This document shows, one piece after another, positions 10,329-19,159 of a DNA stretch of 64,000 nucleotides. Source of the DNA: Orrella marina (GTDB lineage: Bacteria > Pseudomonadota > Gammaproteobacteria > Burkholderiales > Burkholderiaceae_B). A program made the translations under genes and the position numbers. Each line of letters opens with the position of its first letter. The stretch's first letter is position 1. The DNA lies in assembly GCF_003058465.1 (NCBI RefSeq), contig NZ_CP028901.1, forward strand, positions 124,001 to 188,000, written 5' to 3'. The notes below the pieces were generated by a model, which saw only the letters and a program-made list of their open reading frames with translations, was not told the DNA's origin and did not search any database.

Positions 10329-11637
10329 GGGACTGTTAACAAATAATATAGTCGAATGACTAGGGTCGTATGCAGTAATTCCATTCGCCATGGAAATCGC
10401 TTCGATCGATCTTGATCGTCGCCATTTGGGCGTCAGTGACAGAAATTCCCTTCGGATACGCGGCAGTATCGAGCTCGGCCTTAACCGACAGGCCGCTACG
10501 GGTTCGTGTGTTGGCGATCAGATTGACAATGACTTCGTGACTGATCAGTGGGCGCGCGCGCCAGTTCATGGTGATGAACGAGAACAAGCGGTGTTCAATC
10601 TTGTTCCATTTGCTGGTCCCGGGAGGAAAGTGATGCACGTGAATCTCGAGCCCCAGTTCCCTGGCTAACTGGCTCAACTCATACTTCCATAGCCGAACCC
10701 GATGGCCATTGCTGCCACCACCATCTGCTGTGATCGTCAATCGGCTGGCTTCAGGATAGCGCGCTCGGCCCATCGAGAACCACCAGCGCCGGATAGTTTG
10801 CACGGCAAATGTCGACGTGTCGTGATCCGTTCCCACGCTGACCCAACCCTCATCAGCACCTATGTCATAAACGCCGTACGGATTGGCGCGCCCCAGATCC
10901 TTGTCGACAAAGTCATGAACCTGGACCTGATCGGGTTGACCTCTAGGCAGCCATCGCTGGCCCGCGTTCTTGAAGGCCCCAACCAGCTCCTTCTTTTTGG
11001 TATCGACCGAAATGACCGGTTCGTTTGCATCCAGTGCGATCTTCACGGCTGCATTGATGTGCTCAAACTGTGCGTTTCGATCAGGACTCTGGTTGCCTTC
11101 GAGCACCTTGGCGTTTGCTTGCAGACTAAAATTCTGGCTACGCAATATATTGCCCACCACCACATGGCTGACCTGATGATGTCTGGTCTTGAGCTCATCG
11201 GCCAGATTGCGCAGACTCTTGCATGTCCAGCGCAACGGTGACTCCGGGTCACCTCGCGTGGTCGGCTCGACCAGAGCCAAAAGGTCTGCAACCAAGGTCT
11301 CATCGGTTGTCTCGAGTCGCTTGCGGCCACCTCCCGGTCGACGCGATCCTGTTGCCGTCGTGGACCGAGAGTCATCCGCCGCGTCGATACTTTTCAACGA
11401 GCCGAGCTCCTTGATACCGGCGGCTACCGTTGTGCGGGATGCACCAGTGGCCGATGCCACCTCGGCTATGCCACCTCGACCGAGTGCTTTGGCTTCTGCG
11501 CCGAGCAACAATCTTCTCTGACGCTCATTGAGTGTCTCGTTCAGCGCCTCCCAGCGCAAAGCGATTGGTGAGATATTCGGCATTCGATAAGCATAGCCGA
11601 TTCCCAATAAATAACCAAGTTAAATATTTACAGTCTC
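10329..11637 (-). mobile_element. ISAzo13-family insertion sequence, 1,309 bp
   Basis: The ends are imperfect inverted repeats: GGGACTGTTAAC on the left and GAGACTGTAAAT when the right end is read inwards, about 13 matches in the first 18 positions. The element holds one transposase gene on the minus strand and is flanked by a TTA duplication. The boundaries were set by matching the end repeats and by the exact restoration of the host reading frame after removal. Confidence 0.88.
10360..11583 (-). CDS. ISAzo13-family transposase
   Basis: 407 residues from the ATG at 11583 (a TTG at 11607 extends it by 8). The N-terminal helix-turn-helix-like part contains NERQRRLLLGAEAKALG and ATGASRTTVAAGIKEL. 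The catalytic core shows the family signatures VISVDTKKKELVGAFKNAG, VYDIGADEGWVSVGTDHDT, LTITADGGGSNGHRVRLWK and HHFPPGTSKWNKIEHRLFS, a DDE-type arrangement. No frameshift or internal stop is seen, so the enzyme may be functional. It is transcribed against the gene it interrupts. Confidence 0.92.
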   Translation of the reverse strand: MPNISPIALRWEALNETLNERQRRLLLGAEAKALGRGGIAEVASATGASRTTVAAGIKELGSLKSIDAADDSRSTTATGSRRPGGGRKRLETTDETLVADLLALVEPTTRGDPESPLRWTCKSLRNLADELKTRHHQVSHVVVGNILRSQNFSLQANAKVLEGNQSPDRNAQFEHINAAVKIALDANEPVISVDTKKKELVGAFKNAGQRWLPRGQPDQVQVHDFVDKDLGRANPYGVYDIGADEGWVSVGTDHDTSTFAVQTIRRWWFSMGRARYPEASRLTITADGGGSNGHRVRLWKYELSQLARELGLEIHVHHFPPGTSKWNKIEHRLFSFITMNWRARPLISHEVIVNLIANTRTRSGLSVKAELDTAAYPKGISVTDAQMATIKIDRSDFHGEWNYCIRP

Positions 11638-11640
11638 TTA
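11638..11640. repeat. Target-site duplication, right copy (TTA)
   Basis: TTA immediately right of the element, matching the left copy. Confidence 0.7.
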
Positions 11641-12220
11641 TGGTCAGGCGGATGAATATTATTGCGGTGATAACTGGAATGTGAACATTGCTCAGAATGA
11701 GAACAAGTGCAACATTACATTCCTCGGCACCTACGTTATTAACAATACATTCAATTTCAACATCAATCCAAACAACAGTGAAGTTCACTTCAAGGATTCA
11801 CTGATTCATTTAAAGCCCAACGCCAATTTTTCCGCCAATGTAAGCGGTAACAGTTCGGGTTTGAAAATCACGCCACGCAAATCAGGCGATGGGTCGTACG
11901 GGGGAATCGCCATCTGGATGTCGGGGCAGAACTCTGGCTTTCTGATGAATCAGCCGAATGCTTACGTATCGATTGGTGGGCTCGTTTATGCCCCCAACTC
12001 GAGTCTGAAAATCCAAATGAGCGGGAATGGAGGTGGTAATAAGGAAGATCCTGTGAGCTTCAGCGGGATCATCGCCAACTCGGTGAACTTTACGAATAAT
12101 GCCCAGAATGGTGATCCATTCATCGTGAATCCACCGCCCTCAGGAGTCTGTGACACGGGAGGTTCAAGTGGAAACAACCCGAACATCGGTTCCCCGGACA
12201 AAACAAAGTTGGTGGGGTAG

Positions 12221-12800
12221 ATAGGTTGGTGTTGTCTGGATAACGCCAGTGGATGTTTTGAAAAACAGGTGTCGATCAACGAGAACGAGAGGCAGCGCGT
12301 TCTGACGGCAACTTGATGTGTCTAAGGACTATCTTAAGAGTCGTGAAGGTTGCGTCACGGTTCCAGATACATGCTGGACCTTGCGGTCAACCCATCTTCG
12401 AATAGTGTTTTAAAAAAACCAATCCCCTGAAACTGGTAGGTCATCGTGACTCTGAGAATGGGGTTGGCTCCTGACTCCTCTACAGGAAAGAAAAAAAACC
12501 AAGCCACAAAGCAGGATGCCAGTGATTGTCGTCAGGACATGGTGACTGTTCATCGAAGTTCGATCGAGGTGCTGGGCAGGTTAGGGTGCGTCAAGTCTGC
12601 AAGTGTCGTCACTAGGTTAAACGTTTCGTTTGATGTGGAGTTTTGATTCGACACCTTGGCTGAGCTAAGGGTGGGATGCCGTATTCACGTTACACAGATC
12701 ACCATGGCATGCGGTTCGCTGAGCGCGCCTGATAGTGCAAAAACGATGGGTGGGCATGCCTTCACAAAATAGTCGTGGTCGCATGCCCGATCTGGGCCAG
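12221..12800. other. Intergenic region between the Tad array and the flavin reductase gene
   Basis: 580 bp between convergent genes. The short open frames show no recognisable domain. A poly-A-rich stretch near 12488-12498 is the only feature noted. Confidence 0.5.
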
Positions 12801-13457
12801 TCAGACTTTCTTGCGATCCTTAGAGGCTTTCACGATTTCCGCCGCCTTGCTGTCGTCAAGGCGTGGCATGTCAAACAGGTCTCTGGTGCGGGTATACCAG
12901 CCTCGTCCGTGCATGCGGCCGATCATGTGAGTAGCTGCGGTGTCGATGTAAAGTTTGTCCATGTCAATGAGATCATCCCTCACGTGCATGTATAGCACTT
13001 CTCCAACGACCAGGTTGCGACCGATGCCAAGTTCAAGATTGACGATGCGGCGGCACTCAAATGAGATCGGTGACTCGACGATGTAAGGTGGCTTGACCTT
13101 GACGCTCTGCCCATGGGTGAAGCCGGCGACATCAAACTCGTCCACTTCCGGGTCGAAATCTACTGCTGTGATGTTCATGCCCTCAGCGATCTCTTCGGTC
13201 ACCAGGTTGACGACGAATTCACCCGTATTACGAATGTTGTTGGCTGTGTCCTTCGCATTGTCTGGTCCGTGGGAGTTCACGCCAAGAACGACTGTGGGCG
13301 GACTGTCACAGACGGCGTTGAAAAAGCTGTAAGGCGCTGCATTGACGATGCCGTTATGATCAATCGTGCTCACAAGTGCTATGGGACGTGGAACGACACT
13401 GCTGACAAGCATCTTGTAGCGGTCTTTTGTGGAAAGCTTGGCGAAGTCAATCTGCAT
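12801..13457 (-). CDS. Flavin reductase family (FMN-binding split barrel) protein
   Basis: 218 residues from the ATG at 13457, preceded by GAAGGG; the frame is open 21 codons further upstream to 13520. The family fold is recognisable from VVPRPIALVSTIDHNGIVNAAPYSFFNAV near the N-terminus, GPDNAKDTANNIRNTGEFVVN in the middle and GRNLVVGEVLYMHV near residue 155. Members bind FMN and reduce flavin with NAD(P)H for partner monooxygenases, or act as flavoprotein oxidoreductases of unknown substrate. No monooxygenase gene is adjacent, so the partner is unknown. The C-terminus is Lys-rich. Confidence 0.9.
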   Translation of the reverse strand: MQIDFAKLSTKDRYKMLVSSVVPRPIALVSTIDHNGIVNAAPYSFFNAVCDSPPTVVLGVNSHGPDNAKDTANNIRNTGEFVVNLVTEEIAEGMNITAVDFDPEVDEFDVAGFTHGQSVKVKPPYIVESPISFECRRIVNLELGIGRNLVVGEVLYMHVRDDLIDMDKLYIDTAATHMIGRMHGRGWYTRTRDLFDMPRLDDSKAAEIVKASKDRKKV

Positions 13458-13804
13458 GGTTACCCTTCGAGGTGATGGAGAGGAAACCAGCAGATTGTAC
13501 GCATGCCGTACACGTGTCAAGGGAATACCTTTGAGGCTGCATCGTTCCCCTCTCCTGTCATGTCATCGCACGGTCATGATCGCTTGTACTCCAGTTGATC
13601 TTGTTCTTAGAGATGCGATCGGGTTGGAGCCTCGTAGTTGGGTTTGTACAAACACAGGGATGTGCATCAGATACTGATAGGAAATCGGCTAGCGCGAAGG
13701 AACTGCACACCCGGCTTTCGTCCTGCACGCGAAGGCACACTCGCCCTTCGTTGATCAGACAAGGGCACAACTGCTCCGAGGTGCCTGGTGCCTGTGTTGA
13801 GGGC

Positions 13805-15598
13805 CTATCGCTGCTGCAATGTTGGTTTGTTTTGATTGCCTGAAAAGCGTTCTGAACTCAGTACGCTTTCATCCAGAGTGTGTTCAAGTTCCTTCAGTGT
13901 TCCATCGTTCTGGAGCCTGATTGTCGCCTTTGACCACAGTGACGCGCTCTCCTTAGTCGCCTTTATCTGGTTGAATAGCACGCTTTCAGTTGCCTCCGAC
14001 GGATCCTTGCCTTCTGTTTGTCTATGCCTGATGCGTTTTGCCATCACATCTGGATCTGCCTCACAAACGATAAAGATCATGTCGGGCGCTGGATGTGGCT
14101 CGATGCCTGCCTTGCCCGCGTCTAAGTTCTTTCGTTCGTTGCAAATCTGTTCAAACAGATTGACGTGTCGCTCATTCAGGAATGTGGCGTCCACCACGAC
14201 ATTGAATCCGGCTCCAAGTAGCGTTCTGGCATGGTGTGCAAGATGCTCGTACGTCTGGTCTGATGCCTCAGCTGAGTAACGCACTTCTGTGCCCACATCA
14301 GCAAACAGGCGCTTTCGTTCGCTGTCCGCCCGTAGCCAGACGGCTCCAGCCTTTCGGCTCAGAATGGATGCAACGGTGGACTTGCCGCTGCCACTTAACC
14401 CCGCGACTAAAAACAGGTGTGGTGGCGACAGTCCCATGGGTGGATTCAGGGCCAGCGACCAGTAGGGTTTGAACCCGTCGGACTCCCACGGATGCGATGA
14501 ATGAGGGTCCGAATGGCCCTGGTAGGGTGAGTCGTGTGAGTCATTCGAATCGATCGGCTCTTGGGGTTGATCGCTTTGACGTTCAGCCGATAGCAAGGTG
14601 ACTTTGGCCCGGATGATGGCTCTGTATCGAGTGAAGTACGACAGCAGTTTCAGTCCTGTGTAGTCTCCGACCTGTTGCTGATACTCGTTGAGAAACTGCC
14701 ACGCCAGTTCAGGCAGGCCATGTGCGTGCAAATCCATGAAAGTGAACGCCACCTCGTTGATCACATCGATCATGCGCAGTTCATCATCAAACTCGATGGC
14801 GTCAAACATGACGGCCCGATCATCGATGAGTGTGATGTTTTTCAGGTGCAGATCACCATGGCACTCGCGAATCCACCCATCTTTGATTCGCTGGGTGCGT
14901 AGTGCCTCGCTGGATCGCCATGACGCGGATGCGAGCGTTCTAAGTTGATCTATCTGGCTTATCAACGTTTTCGACTGATCGACTGTTACCTCGTGGTGAT
15001 CCTGCCGCTTTGAGGCCTGCACTTGGGGAGGGAGTGATTGTTGCTTAACGAATTGCTCAATCTCGTCGAGACTTTCAAGTAACCACCGTTGCGTGGGCTT
15101 TTGCCCGGCTATATAGTCCGCCTCAATCGGCATTTGTTGAAGGTGAAAGCGCGCAATGCATTGGGCCAGATCGCTGACATGCTCCAAGGTTAGAGCATGC
15201 TTGTGAGCCAGTTCGCTAAAGAGCATGCCTGCCTCAAACCGTCTCATCTTGACTGCCCAGTCGATACTGGCACCCACTCCGTTCAGTTCCGGGTGTTCAA
15301 CTGACCCAGTAATCGGTATGACATTCTTGTAAATCTCCGGTGCAGTCCGTCGGTTTACGTTCAGCTCGCGCAGGCATTGTGCGTGGCGTTTGTCCACACT
15401 TGAGAAGTCCAGGAAGGGGAACTTGATCGGGCGCTTGACCTTGTAAGCGTTGTTACCAGCCAGAATGACTGAGGAGATGTGGGTCCGTATGATCGATACA
15501 ACTGGCTCGTAAGTGGACGCCGTTGTATCGGCCACCAGCGATTCTTTCAAGTGGCTTGCGAGCTTCTCGACGAATCGGTCGTGTTCGGTAGGTGTCAT
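13805..15598 (-). CDS. Bifunctional aminoglycoside-phosphotransferase-like / P-loop ATPase protein
   Basis: A 597-residue protein with two domains. The N-terminal half is kinase-like (APH fold), with ECHGDLHLKNITL (the HGDxHxxN catalytic loop) and AVMFDAIEFDDELR (metal-binding Asp) near residues 245-275. The C-terminal part starts around residue 400 with a Walker A, GLSGSGKST, and continues with VVVDATFLNERH, like zeta-toxin or polynucleotide-kinase-type P-loop kinases. This two-domain architecture is widespread in proteobacteria but its substrate is not established; the name does not imply antibiotic resistance. A low-complexity Ser/His/Asp stretch (about 345-375) links the domains. It stands alone, with a 284-bp gap to the upstream flavin reductase gene. 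Confidence 0.9.
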   Translation of the reverse strand: MTPTEHDRFVEKLASHLKESLVADTTASTYEPVVSIIRTHISSVILAGNNAYKVKRPIKFPFLDFSSVDKRHAQCLRELNVNRRTAPEIYKNVIPITGSVEHPELNGVGASIDWAVKMRRFEAGMLFSELAHKHALTLEHVSDLAQCIARFHLQQMPIEADYIAGQKPTQRWLLESLDEIEQFVKQQSLPPQVQASKRQDHHEVTVDQSKTLISQIDQLRTLASASWRSSEALRTQRIKDGWIRECHGDLHLKNITLIDDRAVMFDAIEFDDELRMIDVINEVAFTFMDLHAHGLPELAWQFLNEYQQQVGDYTGLKLLSYFTRYRAIIRAKVTLLSAERQSDQPQEPIDSNDSHDSPYQGHSDPHSSHPWESDGFKPYWSLALNPPMGLSPPHLFLVAGLSGSGKSTVASILSRKAGAVWLRADSERKRLFADVGTEVRYSAEASDQTYEHLAHHARTLLGAGFNVVVDATFLNERHVNLFEQICNERKNLDAGKAGIEPHPAPDMIFIVCEADPDVMAKRIRHRQTEGKDPSEATESVLFNQIKATKESASLWSKATIRLQNDGTLKELEHTLDESVLSSERFSGNQNKPTLQQR

Positions 15599-16040
15599 AT
15601 TGATTGTTGAGTGAAATGGCGTTTGGGCGCGCTCAGTCTATGCGTCTCCCTGTCGGGACGTACCAGGCAATTGTGTGCGCATCGATACGAAGCCTGTGCG
15701 CAATGCTTACAGATCCCGTAACTGAGCGGCGATCAAGCGCAGGCATACGGTATCGTAAGAAGGTACAACAACTCGACGATTTGACCAGAGTACCCGGTTT
15801 GGACTTGATTGTGTGACACGTTAAGCGGTCAGACTCCGGACGATCGCGGCGTGTCCGGGATTACAAGCGCGTGGCCAAGGGTGTCGATGCGAGTCAATGT
15901 AGTGATCCTGAGAGTTTCGTATTCCCGATTCGGACTACTACGCGATTGATCGGAAGCGTTGCGCTGCTCCTCAAGTCATCGCTCATGGCCGGCAGACTCT
16001 GCAGTGGATAGGAAACCCGAAGGCAGTTGCGGGAGGAAAA
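15599..16040. other. Divergent intergenic region
   Basis: 442 bp between the divergent APH/P-loop and cupin genes. It must hold both promoters, but I could not assign boxes with confidence. No gene was recognised. Confidence 0.5.
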
Positions 16041-16469
16041 ATGGGAGTATCAGGCAATTTGTTTCACGATCTGCTCAGTTCTGATGGAAACGAGCGTTTC
16101 GACCAGATCCTCGCGCTCAAAGGTGTACGCATCGAGCGTATCGTCTCTCACGGTCACGCCTGTGATCCGGGGTTCTGGTATGACCAGAGCTGGGATGAGT
16201 GGGTGCTGGTGATTCGGGGATCAGCGGTTCTTGAGTTGGTCCAGCCAGCGTACGGGGAGGGCACTATACGGTCCGAAGGGGTAGCATGCCCAGACCTGAG
16301 GGGTGCGGACAGTGAAGGATGTGACGACGCGGTTCAGGAAGTAAGGTTGAACGCTGGCGACCACCTTCTGATACCGGCTCATCTCAGGCATCGGGTTCAG
16401 TCAACCTCTCCGGACGAGCCAACTGTGTGGCTTGCCATCCACTGGGATGCAGGGGAAGGATCCGAATAG
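16041..16469 (+). CDS. Cupin domain-containing protein
   Basis: 142 residues, with GGGAGG 5 bases before the ATG. The conserved small beta-barrel is seen in EWVLVIRGSAVLEL (first cupin motif region) and in GDHLLIPAHLRHRVQSTSPDEPTVWLAIHW (second motif, with likely metal-ligand His residues near 115-117). An insertion of about 35 residues rich in Asp and Cys separates the motifs. Such small stand-alone cupins are usually metal-binding enzymes or sensors, and no specific reaction can be assigned. It is convergent with the SCO gene, with a shared terminator-like hairpin between them. Confidence 0.85.
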   Translation: MGVSGNLFHDLLSSDGNERFDQILALKGVRIERIVSHGHACDPGFWYDQSWDEWVLVIRGSAVLELVQPAYGEGTIRSEGVACPDLRGADSEGCDDAVQEVRLNAGDHLLIPAHLRHRVQSTSPDEPTVWLAIHWDAGEGSE

Positions 16470-16500
16470 GAGGGTCGTATTTCGATGTGGTGATCCTGGC

Positions 16501-16533
16501 GTGGGGCTATGCTTGTGTGCTGCGCAGCCCCAC
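16501..16533. terminator. Shared hairpin between convergent cupin and SCO genes
   Basis: Perfect 8-bp arms gtggggct / agccccac with a 17-base loop. No clear T-run on either side. Confidence 0.45.
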
Positions 16534-16549
16534 CCTCATCGGAGCAGCG

Positions 16550-17218
16550 TCATGTCCGGGTCTGCTCAATCAGTTTCCTGACGTCTGCAGCAAATGCTTG
16601 CGTGTCCTCGGAGTCTGACGCCAGCAATCTGGCTTTGCCTCGATTATCAAACACGTAGACACCCTGACTGTGAGTGACGTTGTAAACGTCTTCACTGTCG
16701 CCGGGTTTGGGCTTTTCGATCTGATAGGCAATCCGGTACCGTTTGGCCAGACGGGCAATGGTGCGCTCATCACCTGTGAGTCCGATTGCATTGGGATTGA
16801 AAGCGTTGACATAAGCCTGAAGAATGTCAGGCGTATCCCGGTGCGGGTCCACACTGACAAACACAATCCGCACATCCTTCGCGTCATCGCCCAGCATTCT
16901 CATGATCTCACTGAGCTGTGCCATGGTGGTCGGGCAGATGTCCGGGCAACTGGCGTAGCCGAAGAACATCAAGACTGTTTTGCCGTCCAGATTGTCGTCT
17001 GTAAATGTCTTGTCGCCTGCGGCCTGTAACTCAAATTGCAGATCAGGCAGGTGACCGCTGACGTCATAAAGCGTCCAGTCGGGTGACCGTTCCGAACAAC
17101 CGGCCAGCGCAATGAGCATACCCAGAAGCAGGATTCTCGCGTGGCGGACGGCGCTGTTCATCAATGATGAAAGCGTGTTGCGGACTGAAACGGGGTGGGT
17201 ACTGATACGAGAGAACAT
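16550..17218 (-). CDS. SCO1/SenC family copper chaperone lipoprotein
   Basis: 222 residues. A hydrophobic N-terminal segment ends in the lipobox LIALAGC, so the mature protein should be a lipoprotein facing the periplasm. The thioredoxin-like fold carries the copper-binding CPDICP motif near residue 93 and the third ligand His in VTHSQGVYVFD near 183. SCO proteins deliver copper to, or reduce cysteines of, the Cu-A site of cytochrome c oxidase. No oxidase genes are present here. The start is uncertain: the ATG at 17218 lacks a strong ribosome site, and an ATG at 17161 (MNSAVRHAR) would give a more ordinary signal-peptide length. Confidence 0.92.
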   Translation of the reverse strand: MFSRISTHPVSVRNTLSSLMNSAVRHARILLLGMLIALAGCSERSPDWTLYDVSGHLPDLQFELQAAGDKTFTDDNLDGKTVLMFFGYASCPDICPTTMAQLSEIMRMLGDDAKDVRIVFVSVDPHRDTPDILQAYVNAFNPNAIGLTGDERTIARLAKRYRIAYQIEKPKPGDSEDVYNVTHSQGVYVFDNRGKARLLASDSEDTQAFAADVRKLIEQTRT

Positions 17219-17900
17219 GTCGAGGCACTCAGAAACTCAGAACAAGAACATACAAAGGGTTGCCCCTGGCAGAAGCCAAGAGTCTCCAGCGGCTACCTGT
17301 TGCGACCAACGCCAGCAACAACCGCCAGCCACAACCGCATCGGCATCGCCCTGGAAGCAGTCATACGAACAGACAAAGAGCAGAGAGATGGCCAGGACCT
17401 GCCAGAGCAGGCGAACAGCAAAGAGCCTGAACAGGCCGCAGGCATCCCGCTTGATGTTGCGCTGTGTGGCGGCTTGCAGATGCTATGGACTATCTGAAAC
17501 GAATGAAGTTCAGGCTCGATGTGATTGGTCCAGAGCCGATCAACCTGGTCTGATCTGGTCAACTTGATCGAACAGGTAATAACCCGAATGGTATCAACTT
17601 TGGGGTTATTCGACCGGCATTTCCGCAAAGCTCAATGGGAATCGGTTGCACCATATCAAGAACACACAAGAAAGGCGTCAGGTGTGATGCGTTCGGGGGG
17701 TGAAGACAGATCAACTAAAGCACAACAGATCCGTTCCTATTCTGTAGCTTCCCCTGTGACCGGATGCTATGTATGCATGTGGGGGCGGTCTGTTCGACTA
17801 AACTTGGCAATCTTTAACGTTTTGTTACGTTTGTGACATGTCATGCTTGAGGCGTGTCGCAAGTCGTTGTGTCTCGAGTCGTTTGTCCACTGGAAACCTG
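17219..17900. other. Intergenic region
   Basis: About 680 bp between the divergent SCO and EamA genes. The short open frames show no domains. No repeats or hairpins of note. Confidence 0.5.
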
Positions 17901-18782
17901 ATGTCGCTGTTCACGCTTACGCTGGTCGTGCTTGCCTCCTTTGTTCACGCGACCTGGAACCTGCTTTCCAAGCGTGCAGCCAGTGCCGGACCGGCGTTTG
18001 TGTTTGTCTACACGGTTGTTGCGTGTGTGGCTTACGGCCCCTGGGTTGTCTATCTGTTCCTCGATCATGTCATGCCCTGGGGCATGCCAATGATGCTATG
18101 CATTCTCGCCAGTGGTTTTCTGCATCTGGCGTACAGCCTGTTCTTGCAGCGTGGCTATCAGGTGGCAGACCTCTCGGTTGTGTATCCCGTCGCAAGAGGG
18201 ACCGGGCCTTTGATCTCGACACTTGCCGCGTTTCTCATTCTGGGCGAGCCCGTCACGCTGGCGGGGATGGTCGGTCTTGTGGCAGTGGTGCTCGGGATTG
18301 TGCTGATCAGCACTCGTGGTCGTCTGGCAATGTTGCTACAACCCGAGGCTAGAGTCGGCGTACGCTGGGGAGCAATGACTGGCTCCATGATTGCGGGTTA
18401 TACCGTGGTGGATGCCTATGCAGTCAAGGTCGTGGGAGTGCATCCGGTGGTGCTGGACTGGTTTGGAAACCTGATCCGGATGATCATCCTGTTCCCCTAT
18501 GTGCTCAGAAACCGGTCGGAATCGGTTCTGCGCATGCGAGGCAAGTGGGGATTGGGCGTTGCAGTCGGACTGCTATCACCACTTTCCTATATTCTGGTCC
18601 TGTGGGCCTTGCGACTCGGCGCTCCGTTGAGTGTGGTGGCTCCAGCCAGAGAGATGTCGATGATGGTGGGCGTCATGATGGGGATGGTCATCCTGAGAGA
18701 GCAGGTGGGCTTCTGGCGAACATTCGGTTGCGGGCTGGTCGTGTTTGGCGTGGTGGCACTGGCCAATGTGCATGCCGGCTGA
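17901..18782 (+). CDS. EamA/DMT family transporter
   Basis: 293 residues from the ATG at 17901, which directly begins the first helix (MSLFTLTLVVLASFVHATWNL). A 21-codon in-frame extension to 17838 is polar and unlikely to be translated. About ten hydrophobic segments are arranged as two EamA repeats; the first includes SVVYPVARGTGPLIS and the second APLSVVAPAREMSMMVGVMMG. The family exports small metabolites such as amino acids or their derivatives across the inner membrane. The substrate is unknown, and no neighbouring gene suggests one. Confidence 0.9.
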   Translation: MSLFTLTLVVLASFVHATWNLLSKRAASAGPAFVFVYTVVACVAYGPWVVYLFLDHVMPWGMPMMLCILASGFLHLAYSLFLQRGYQVADLSVVYPVARGTGPLISTLAAFLILGEPVTLAGMVGLVAVVLGIVLISTRGRLAMLLQPEARVGVRWGAMTGSMIAGYTVVDAYAVKVVGVHPVVLDWFGNLIRMIILFPYVLRNRSESVLRMRGKWGLGVAVGLLSPLSYILVLWALRLGAPLSVVAPAREMSMMVGVMMGMVILREQVGFWRTFGCGLVVFGVVALANVHAG

Positions 18783-19159
18783 TAGGCTTGATCTCGGAAG
18801 CGGGGAGTGCGGGATTGTCTTGCGGGCTGACGGGGCAGTCTTTGAGCTGGCAAAGAATGACTTGCTTTGTGGGGATAAGGCGACACTTTTGTACTGATTT
18901 TTAAGAGAATTCACAGGTTTTAATAGGCTTGACATCCTCCTGGGGTTTATCATCATTCCATTTTTCTGATTCCGGCCCGGATCGGTTCTCTCGCAAGGCG
19001 AGTCGCCTCTTGTTGATTTGCATTGCGCTTGTCTGTTGAACATGTCTGCTGAGTGTTGTCGCTGTAAGTTGCCACTGTACGTTGCCACTGTAAGTTGCCA
19101 CTGCACTGCACCTGCGTTTGCAATGTTTCTTTTCTGAATCCGGATCTCCAGCACCGCCT
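18783..19159. other. Intergenic region before the nucleoside-type ABC operon
   Basis: 377 bp. It contains a 13-bp tandem repeat at 19062-19100 close to the first gene. It is probably the promoter region of the ABC operon, but no convincing boxes were seen. Confidence 0.5.
19062..19100. repeat. 13-bp tandem repeat, 3 copies
   Basis: Copies ctgtaagttgcca, ctgtacgttgcca and ctgtaagttgcca. It lies 60 bp before the first ABC gene, so copy number could affect its expression. Confidence 0.85.

Larger units (their letters stand above)
9541..12220 (+). pseudogene. Tad-domain (TadG-like) surface protein, paralogue 3, split by an insertion sequence
   Basis: The start is GTG 9541 with AGGAG 7 bases upstream. 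The 5' part (9541-10328) carries the Tad anchor SGSILVIVAMLGVVLLG and TIDYGYYFSQKTRLQAEAD, then Cys-rich segments. Reading then enters the insertion element and stops at once. The 3' part resumes at 11641 and runs to 12220, with YYCGDNWNVNIAQ, GGLVYAPNSSLKI and a C-terminus PPPSGVCDTGG...KTKLVG that resembles the end of paralogue 1. Removing the element plus one copy of the TTA target duplication joins the two parts exactly in frame (ACT TAT GGT), giving 456 codons including the stop. The disruption is therefore a simple insertion and probably recent. Confidence 0.93.

Noticed and set aside
13805..15598. Aminoglycoside resistance gene
   Set aside because: The APH-like fold is fused to a P-loop kinase domain in a widespread family with no shown link to resistance.
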